The position numbers and the translations under genes were made by a program. From an uncultured Clostridia bacterium (GTDB lineage Bacteria; Bacillota; Clostridia; Christensenellales; Aristaeellaceae): DNA of 10,490 bases. The stretch lies in the NCBI GenBank assembly GCA_937874275.1, contig CALNAU010000124.1, positions 1 through 10,490 on the forward strand, in the 5' to 3' direction. Positions within the stretch are counted from its first letter, which is position 1, and the number at the start of each line of letters is the position of its first letter. Positions 5,546 to 10,490 of this stretch are shown here, one piece after another. Under the pieces are notes generated by a model. That model searched no databases, was not told where the DNA came from, and saw only the letters and a list, made by a program, of their open reading frames with translations.

Positions 5546-6889
5546 ATGAATACGGAAGAAAAACAGGTCGCCCGGGACGTATCCGGCGATTATGTCACCA
5601 CAGCCATTCCCCAGGATGAGCGCAAAAGCTCCGCCAACATCTTCGCCACGGTGGCGGGATGGATCATCTGCCTGTCCACCATGCTAACGGGCGGCGCCCT
5701 GGCCATGGGGCTGGACTTTAAGTCGGCCCTGCTGGCCACCTTGGTAGGCATGGCCATCCTGACGGTCATTTCCGCACCCCTGGCCGCGCTGGGCGGCAAG
5801 TTCGGCGTTTCCACCACCATGATTACCCGCCCAGTGTTCGGGCTGTTCGGCTCCAAAATCTTCGGCCTGATTGTCGCCATCCTCAACGGCATCGGCTGGT
5901 TTGCCTTTCAGGCGGCCTTCTTCGCGCTGACGATGCAGCAGCTGTTCCCGGGCTCATTCCTGGACAACCTGGTCATCGGCTCCATCATCGGCGGCTTCTT
6001 CATGACGCTGACGGCCTTGTACGGCTATAAGGGCATCGCCATCCTCAGCTTCCTGGCCGTACCGCTGATCATCATCCTCAGCGCCTTTGGCGGCATCGCG
6101 GCCGTCGAGGTGGGCGGCGGCATCGGTGCGCTGGTTGCGGCGCAGCCCATGGCGGATGGCATCAGCATCTCGTCGGGCATCGCCATGGTCGTGGGCAACG
6201 CGGTGCTGGGCTCCATCATCCTGTCGGATGTCTCCCGCTACGCCAAAAACGCCAAGACCGGCGCGGTGGCGGCCTCCGCGGGCTACCTGGTGGGCGGCGT
6301 GTTCACCATCATCTGCGGCCTGGCCATGGCCTATGTGGCCAATGTGCCGGGTGTTGGCTCCACCCCCAACCTGCCCCTGGTCATGGTGACGCTGGGCCTG
6401 GGCGTGGGCGCGCTGATTATCCTGGTGCTGGCACAGTGGACCACCAACACCGCCAACCTCTACTCCGCCTCGCTGGGCATCGGCTCTTTCCTCAATGTGC
6501 CGCAGAAGTACACGGTGGCCATCATGGGCATCATCGGCACGCTGATGGCGGTATTCAATGTGTATGAGATTTTCATCCCGTTCCTCGTCGCCATGGGCAC
6601 GGCGCTGCCGCCGGTGGGCGGCGTGATGCTGGCCGACTACTACGTCGTGCACAAGCTGGTCAAGAAGGAGGAGTACTCCTTCGCCCCGCACACCACCTAT
6701 CCGCAGCTCAACTGGCTGTCGGTACTCGTGGTGGTGGCCACAGCCTGGCTGACCAGCGCGCCGCTGAAAAACATGTTCATGGCCAGCTTCATGAGCCTGG
6801 TTATCGCCTTCATCGTGTATGCGCTGGTCGCATCCATCCTCACCAAGGCGGGCGTCAAGTACACCATTGGCTCCGCGACCACCAAATAA
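5546..6889 (+). CDS. NCS1-family permease, cytosine permease (CodB)-like
   Basis: A 447-residue integral membrane protein with about twelve hydrophobic segments. NCS1 (nucleobase:cation symporter-1) proteins import cytosine, purines, allantoin, hydantoin or related compounds with protons or sodium. The SRYAKN motif after a helix (compare DFSRYA in CodB), QWTTNTANLYSASLG, and the late PPVGGVMLADYY block are characteristic of the CodB branch. The start ATG at 5546 follows AAGGAGA by five bases; the upstream open frame to 5225 would add over 100 residues of low-complexity sequence with no family match and is rejected. The stop TAA overlaps the next gene's ribosome binding site, with a gap of 10 bases. 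Its company (a PucR regulator upstream, DUF917 downstream) argues against plain cytosine salvage and for a catabolic substrate, since no deaminase is present in the window (inference). Confidence 0.92.
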   Translation: MNTEEKQVARDVSGDYVTTAIPQDERKSSANIFATVAGWIICLSTMLTGGALAMGLDFKSALLATLVGMAILTVISAPLAALGGKFGVSTTMITRPVFGLFGSKIFGLIVAILNGIGWFAFQAAFFALTMQQLFPGSFLDNLVIGSIIGGFFMTLTALYGYKGIAILSFLAVPLIIILSAFGGIAAVEVGGGIGALVAAQPMADGISISSGIAMVVGNAVLGSIILSDVSRYAKNAKTGAVAASAGYLVGGVFTIICGLAMAYVANVPGVGSTPNLPLVMVTLGLGVGALIILVLAQWTTNTANLYSASLGIGSFLNVPQKYTVAIMGIIGTLMAVFNVYEIFIPFLVAMGTALPPVGGVMLADYYVVHKLVKKEEYSFAPHTTYPQLNWLSVLVVVATAWLTSAPLKNMFMASFMSLVIAFIVYALVASILTKAGVKYTIGSATTK

Positions 6890-6899
6890 GGAGGGGACC

Positions 6900-7250
6900 A
6901 TGCAAAGCAAACAAATTGCCCAGCTGACCATCGTTCTGGCCGCGGTCAACGCGGTGCTGGGCCTCATCGGCGGCAAGTGGTATCTGATTGTCGCCGCGGT
7001 ATTCCTGGCGGTGCTGGCCGCCCTGGGCGCCCTGCGCTACTTGAGCGCCAAGACGCCGGAGAGCCTGCGCAGCTTCAGCTGGTACAACATCATCAGCGGG
7101 CTGTCCATCCTGTCGCTGGCCTTCAGCAGCTTCTACAGCCTGCCGTCCATGGGCTTTGTGCAGGTGATTCTGGCGGCGGTCATCATCCTGATGGGCTGCT
7201 ATACCCTCTACGAAGCGGTTAAAAAGCACGGGCTGCCCATCATTCCATAA
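6900..7250 (+). CDS. Small four-helix membrane protein, function unknown
   Basis: I do not recognise this 116-residue protein. It has four hydrophobic segments, at about residues 6-23, 27-48, 60-79 and 84-103, joined by short loops, with a basic linker between helices 2 and 3 and a short C-terminal tail (VKKHGLPIIP). No signal-peptide cleavage site or catalytic motif is evident. The start ATG at 6900 is fixed by AAGGAGG (6888-6894), which overlaps the permease stop; the next gene begins 14 bases after its stop. Tight packing in the operon makes co-expression with the permease very likely. An accessory or stabilising subunit of the transporter, or an independent small transporter or channel, are possible roles (inference). 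Confidence 0.8.
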   Translation: MQSKQIAQLTIVLAAVNAVLGLIGGKWYLIVAAVFLAVLAALGALRYLSAKTPESLRSFSWYNIISGLSILSLAFSSFYSLPSMGFVQVILAAVIILMGCYTLYEAVKKHGLPIIP

Positions 7251-7264
7251 CCACAGGAGGCAAC

Positions 7265-7786
7265 ATGGGTTTATACAGCATCATGCTCGATGAGCAGCGC
7301 ATCCGCGATATGGTGGGCGACGGGCAGGATATCCTGATCATCAGCTGCCCCGGCTGCGCCTGCGAAAGCCTCTCCTTCGGCGAAGGGCTGCCCAACCGCC
7401 TGCTGGAGCAGGGCAAGGACATGGACAGCTCCGCCGTGGCGGTCAACCTGGTCAGAACCCGCTGGGAGGAGATGCTGCGCGCCATGGGCAAACGGGTGGA
7501 CCACCTCAGCGTGGTCTTCCCCTGCGAGATGTTTGACACCGAACGGGAAAACATACTGGTCGCCCTGCCGGGGCATGACACCGTCATGATCCTGGCCTGC
7601 GGCTCGGCCTACACCGGCATCCGCGACATCCTGTCAGACTGGTACGGCAAAATCGTGCCCATGATGCAGACCAAGGGAAGCTTTGTCTTCCGCCTGGTCA
7701 AGGATGAAAGCGGCAAGTACTCCAAAGTGGAGCAGGAAACCGCCCGCATCAACCGGTTCGGGCAATCAACGGAAGGGAGCAAATAG
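7265..7786 (+). CDS. Cysteine-motif protein, possibly MetV/MTHFR-C-terminal-like, function uncertain
   Basis: A 173-residue soluble protein with five cysteines, all in motif-like settings: SCPGCACES (Cys28, Cys31, Cys33), FPCEMFD (Cys87) and ILACGSAYTGIRDIL (Cys112). The layout of a CxxCxC cluster early, then single cysteines at the end of a hydrophobic strand, and an ACG-S/A-G-type turn, loosely resembles the MetV-type protein related to the C-terminal domain of some methylenetetrahydrofolate reductases (MTHFR_C), which binds metal or Fe-S. This likeness is by eye and not secure. The start ATG at 7265 has AGGAGG seven bases upstream. Its stop is four bases before the DUF917 start, so the two are almost certainly co-translated and may act together. 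A zinc or iron-sulfur site, or handling of a sulfur or one-carbon group, are plausible roles (inference). Confidence 0.7.
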   Translation: MGLYSIMLDEQRIRDMVGDGQDILIISCPGCACESLSFGEGLPNRLLEQGKDMDSSAVAVNLVRTRWEEMLRAMGKRVDHLSVVFPCEMFDTERENILVALPGHDTVMILACGSAYTGIRDILSDWYGKIVPMMQTKGSFVFRLVKDESGKYSKVEQETARINRFGQSTEGSK

Positions 7787-7790
7787 ACCG

Positions 7791-8906
7791 ATGATTAAGA
7801 CCATGACGGATCTGGACGATTTTGTACGCGGCTCAACCCTCTACGGCACGGGCGGCGGCGGCCCCCAGGTGATGGGGCGCAAGCTGCTGCTGGGCAGCTT
7901 TGAAGAGGGCAAGGATATCTCCTGGATTGACATCGACCAGCTCAAAGACGACGATTGGATTTGCACCGCGTTCTACATGGGCTCCATCGCGCCGCTGACC
8001 GACAAGGACAAGGAAAACATGGCGCTGCTGGGCCTCAAGGAGCGGGTGGAGCCCCGCGTGCTGGTGCGCGCGGTCAAGGAACTGGAGAAGGAGCTGGGCG
8101 TCACCTTCGCGGCCATCGTACCGGTGGAGCTGGGCGGCATCAACAGCCCGGCGCCGGTGGACGCCGCCGCCCAGATGGGCAAGAAGGTGCTGGACGCAGA
8201 CCTGGCCGGCCGTGCCGTGCCCGAGGTGGCGCAGACGCTGCCGCGCATCCACAAGCTGCCCATCGCGCCGCTCACCTGCTGCGATGCCTGGGGCAACGTG
8301 ATTATCATCCGCGAGACCCACGGCTACGACTTCGCCGAGCAGCTGGGCAAGATGGTCAGCATCCCGGCATACGAGCCCATTGGCATGGCCTGCTTTGCCA
8401 TGAAGGTGAAGGATGCCCGCAAGGCCATCGTCAAGGGCACCATGACCCGCAACCTGGAGACCGGCCGCGCGGTGCGCGAGGCGCATGAGGCAGGCCGCGA
8501 CCCGGCGGACGCCTTTGCCAAGGCGGCGGGCGGCCAGGTGGTCTTCCGCGGGGAGGTCACCAAGAAGGAATGGGAGAGCCGCGGCGGCTACATGTTCGTG
8601 GATCTCTACATCAAGGGCAAGGAAGGTTTTGCCGGCCACGAGCTTAAGCTATGGGCCAAGAACGAGAACCATATGAGCTGGCTGGACGGCAAGCCCTACA
8701 TCATGAGCCCGGACCTGCTGCAATGCGTGTACGAGGATGGCGGCGACCCCATCACCAACACCGACATCAAGGAAGGCGACCAGGTGGCCGTGGTGGCCAT
8801 TGCCAACCCGCTGTACCGCAGCGAGGAGGGCATCAAGGTGCTGGGCCCCATCCACTACGGTTTCAAGGATATCCCCTACAAGCCCATGGAAGAAGTGCTG
8901 GGCTGA
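7791..8906 (+). CDS. DUF917 / S-methyl-thiohydantoin desulfurase (S-Me-THD) family protein
   Basis: A 371-residue protein matching the DUF917 family over its full length (about 360-370 residues). Signatures in order: GSTLYGTGGGGPQ (14-26), PVELGGINSPAPV (111-123), DADLAGRAVPEV (136-147), GTMTRNLETGRAVREA (216-231), and the C-terminal PITNTDIKEGDQVAVV (320-335) and EEGIKVLGPIHYGF (345-358). The family is named after S-methyl-thiohydantoin desulfurase, and many members sit beside hydantoinases or NCS1 permeases, so a five-membered N-heterocycle is the likely substrate class. The reaction here is not proven by the sequence. ATG at 7791 is used; AAGGGAG (7773-7779) is 11 bases upstream, rather far, and ATG at 7803 lacks a better site. 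No hydantoinase is visible in the window. It is cytosolic, the last gene before the hairpin at 8915. Confidence 0.93.
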   Translation: MIKTMTDLDDFVRGSTLYGTGGGGPQVMGRKLLLGSFEEGKDISWIDIDQLKDDDWICTAFYMGSIAPLTDKDKENMALLGLKERVEPRVLVRAVKELEKELGVTFAAIVPVELGGINSPAPVDAAAQMGKKVLDADLAGRAVPEVAQTLPRIHKLPIAPLTCCDAWGNVIIIRETHGYDFAEQLGKMVSIPAYEPIGMACFAMKVKDARKAIVKGTMTRNLETGRAVREAHEAGRDPADAFAKAAGGQVVFRGEVTKKEWESRGGYMFVDLYIKGKEGFAGHELKLWAKNENHMSWLDGKPYIMSPDLLQCVYEDGGDPITNTDIKEGDQVAVVAIANPLYRSEEGIKVLGPIHYGFKDIPYKPMEEVLG

Positions 8907-8914
8907 TTGACCCG

Positions 8915-8947
8915 GGGGCCCGGCCTACGCAAGCCGGGCCCCATTTT
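8915..8947 (+). terminator. GC-rich hairpin after DUF917, possible partial terminator
   Basis: A perfect 10-bp stem (GGGGCCCGGC with GCCGGGCCCC) closes an 8-base loop and is followed by ATTTTGC. The stem is strong but the T-run is only four bases long. The ribosome binding site of the next gene (8963-8969) is only 16 bases beyond it, leaving no room for a promoter in between. It may thus end most transcripts and lower expression of pepD relative to the operon. Confidence 0.7.
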
Positions 8948-8974
8948 GCTGCAAGCATGGACAAGGAGGCCGGT

Positions 8975-10351
8975 ATGCAAGCATCCAATACCATCAAGTG
9001 GTTCCGCCGCATCGCGCAGATTCCCCGTGTGTCAGGCAACGAGCGCGCCATCAGCGACTGGCTGGTGCAGACAGCCCGCGGCATGGGGCTGGAGGCCCGG
9101 CAGGATGAGGCGCTCAACGTCGTCATCCGCAAGGGGCAGGGCACACCCATCACCCTGCAGGGGCACATGGACATGGTGGGCGAGAAGGAGGCGGGCAGCG
9201 GCCACGACTTTGCCAGCGACCCCATCCAACTGGTGGAAAAGGGTGATATGCTGTACGCCGACGGCACCACCTTGGGGGCCGACAACGGCATGGCGGTGGC
9301 CGTAATGCTGAGCCTGATGGAGGAGCAGGATGATACGCTGCCGCCATTGGAAGCCCTGATCACCACCGGTGAAGAGGTGGGGTTGATTGGCGCCAACCGG
9401 CTGACGGGTGACATGCTGCGGGGCCGCGCCCTCATCAACCTGGACGCGGAGGAGGAGGGCGCGTTCCTTACCAGCTGCGCGGGCGGAGAGACCGTGCACG
9501 CGCGCTTCACCCCCCAGCGGGAAGGGACGGCATGCCCCACGCTGCGCATCGCGCTGGGCGGCTTCCGGGGCGGCCACTCGGGGCTGGAGATTGACAAGGG
9601 CCGCCTCAACGCCATCAAGGAGCTGGCTGCGCTGCTGCGGCAAAACGGCGCGCAGCTGGTCAGCCTGACCGCGCCGGGCAAGTTTAACGCCATCAGCCGC
9701 CAGGCGGAGGCCGTGGTCGCGGTGCAGGACGAGGGGACGCTGATAGACCGGGCGGAGCAGGCGCTGGCGGCCTGGCGCAAGCAGGAGCCGGAGGCCGTGC
9801 TGAATATCGCGGCGGCCGACCCCGCGCAGCCAATGACCAGGCCCGCGTCCGACGCGCTGCTGGCGCTGCTGGCTGCCTGGCCGAATGGCGTACACACCAT
9901 GAGCGAGGATTTGCCCGGCCTGGTGGAAAGCTCGGCCAACCTGGGGCTGATTGAGCAGCAGGGCGACACCCTGACCATCACCGCCTCCATCCGCTCCAGC
10001 GCGCCCGCGCGCATGCAGGAGCTGGAGGACGCCATGCGCGCCCTGTGCGACCGGGCGGGCGGCACCATCGAGATAACCGGCAAGTACCCCGGCTGGGCCT
10101 ATGAAAAGGAGAGCGCCCTGCGCGATACCGCCGTGCGCGTCTGGCAGGATCAGTTTGGGCAAAAGCCAAAGCTGACCGCCGTGCACGCGGGGCTGGAGTG
10201 CGGCCTCATCAAGGCCCGCTACCCGGACATGCCCATGCTGTCCATGGGGCCCGATCTATACGATGTGCATACCCCGCGGGAGCACGTATCCCTATCCTCC
10301 GTGGCGCGGATGGATGCCTACCTGCGCGCCCTGCTGCGCGCCCTCGCCTGA
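8975..10351 (+). CDS. pepD: Xaa-His dipeptidase / aminoacyl-histidine dipeptidase, peptidase family M20C
   Basis: A 458-residue cytosolic dinuclear zinc dipeptidase of the PepD type (Escherichia coli PepD is about 485 residues). Such enzymes cleave dipeptides, including Xaa-His and in some members carnosine (beta-alanyl-histidine). The metal and catalytic motifs are complete: QGHMDMV (His64, Asp66), LGADNG (Asp103), TTGEEVG (Glu133 as general base, Glu134 as ligand), NLDAEEEG (Asp157) and DVHTPREHVS (His432). GGHSGLEI (about 199-206) in the lid domain and HAGLECG (404-410) are typical of this subfamily. The start ATG at 8975 has AAGGAGG (8963-8969) five bases before it; an ATG six codons earlier (8957) overlaps that site and is rejected. 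It lies 68 bases after DUF917, beyond a hairpin. Whether it takes part in the same pathway or is simply a neighbour cannot be told. Confidence 0.93.
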   Translation: MQASNTIKWFRRIAQIPRVSGNERAISDWLVQTARGMGLEARQDEALNVVIRKGQGTPITLQGHMDMVGEKEAGSGHDFASDPIQLVEKGDMLYADGTTLGADNGMAVAVMLSLMEEQDDTLPPLEALITTGEEVGLIGANRLTGDMLRGRALINLDAEEEGAFLTSCAGGETVHARFTPQREGTACPTLRIALGGFRGGHSGLEIDKGRLNAIKELAALLRQNGAQLVSLTAPGKFNAISRQAEAVVAVQDEGTLIDRAEQALAAWRKQEPEAVLNIAAADPAQPMTRPASDALLALLAAWPNGVHTMSEDLPGLVESSANLGLIEQQGDTLTITASIRSSAPARMQELEDAMRALCDRAGGTIEITGKYPGWAYEKESALRDTAVRVWQDQFGQKPKLTAVHAGLECGLIKARYPDMPMLSMGPDLYDVHTPREHVSLSSVARMDAYLRALLRALA

Positions 10352-10369
10352 CAAAGACAGGGCCGCGTG

Positions 10370-10399
10370 TTGCGCTGGGCTGCCCCCTCATAGTACAAT
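10370..10399 (+). promoter_or_regulatory. Possible promoter for the gene starting at 10436
   Basis: TTGCGC (10370-10375) and TACAAT (10394-10399) are separated by 18 bases. A second AT-rich box (ATTATACA, 10403-10410) lies close by and could serve instead. No clear terminator for pepD is visible between 10352 and 10369. Confidence 0.4.
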
Positions 10400-10435
10400 G
10401 CCATTATACAAGTACATGAATGGGGGAACGCACGG

Positions 10436-10490
10436 ATGTTCACACGCGATGGCAACCGCTTCTACCTGGGCGACGCAAACAAGCCCCAGG
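10436..10490 (+). CDS. Start of an unidentified gene, cut by the right edge
   Basis: ATG at 10436 follows a GGGGGA ribosome binding site (10422-10427) by eight bases. Only 18 codons are visible, beginning MFTRDGNRFYLGD. The run NRFYLGD followed by a short polar stretch recalls the first beta strand of some small GNAT-type N-acetyltransferases, but this is far too little to name it. Confidence 0.5.
   Translation, partial: MFTRDGNRFYLGDANKPQ

Noticed and set aside
5954..6976. Long minus-strand open frame (340 codons) opposite the permease
   Set aside because: It is antisense to a clear NCS1 protein and its His/Asp/Arg-rich composition is that of a complementary-frame artefact.
8957..8974. PepD start at ATG 8957
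   Set aside because: The AAGGAGG that serves ATG 8975 lies within this short extension, and nothing usable precedes ATG 8957.
1..10490. CRISPR array, insertion sequence, tRNA or rRNA gene
   Set aside because: No regularly spaced repeats, transposase motifs, terminal inverted repeats with duplications, or tRNA/rRNA signatures were found on either strand.

Overview
The window looks like high-GC Bacillota, probably class Clostridia. That reading rests on GC-rich coding sequence, strong AAGGAGG-type ribosome binding sites, TTG and GTG starts, a PucR-type regulator, and a membrane-anchored MsrB next to a cysteine-type glutathione peroxidase. It is an inference from style and gene content; no rRNA or tRNA gene is present to support it. 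Nine complete genes and two genes cut by the window edges are called.

Left part, minus strand (1-3462). Reading leftward from a clear TATAAT promoter near 3434 there is a CorC/HlyC-type transporter (DUF21 + CBS pair + CorC_HlyC), then a glutathione peroxidase-family protein, then a membrane-anchored methionine sulfoxide reductase B. The last two overlap by GTGA. An intrinsic terminator at 792-832 ends this group. A second promoter at 760-789 then drives rpiB, whose stop overlaps the start of an MFS transporter (ATGA) that runs off the left edge. The themes are thiol-based repair/peroxide defence plus ion transport, followed by pentose/sugar phosphate metabolism.

Right part, plus strand (3520-10490). 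A divergent consensus promoter (TTGACG-17-TATACT, extended -10) drives a 519-residue PucR-family regulator. After it come a 14-bp perfect dyad and a leader of about 270 nt packed with GC-rich hairpins. Then follows a tight cluster: an NCS1/CodB-like permease, an unrecognised 116-residue four-helix membrane protein, an unrecognised 173-residue cysteine-motif protein, and a DUF917 / S-methyl-thiohydantoin-desulfurase family protein. A strong hairpin with a short T-run separates DUF917 from a PepD-type (M20C) dipeptidase that has its own ribosome binding site. A further small gene begins at 10436 and leaves the window.

Working model (inference): PucR senses a cyclic nitrogen compound, the NCS1 permease imports it with or without the small membrane protein, and DUF917 with the cysteine protein processes the ring. 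The dipeptidase may hydrolyse a resulting or related amide, or may be only a neighbour. The two unrecognised proteins and the structured leader are the most novel parts of the window.
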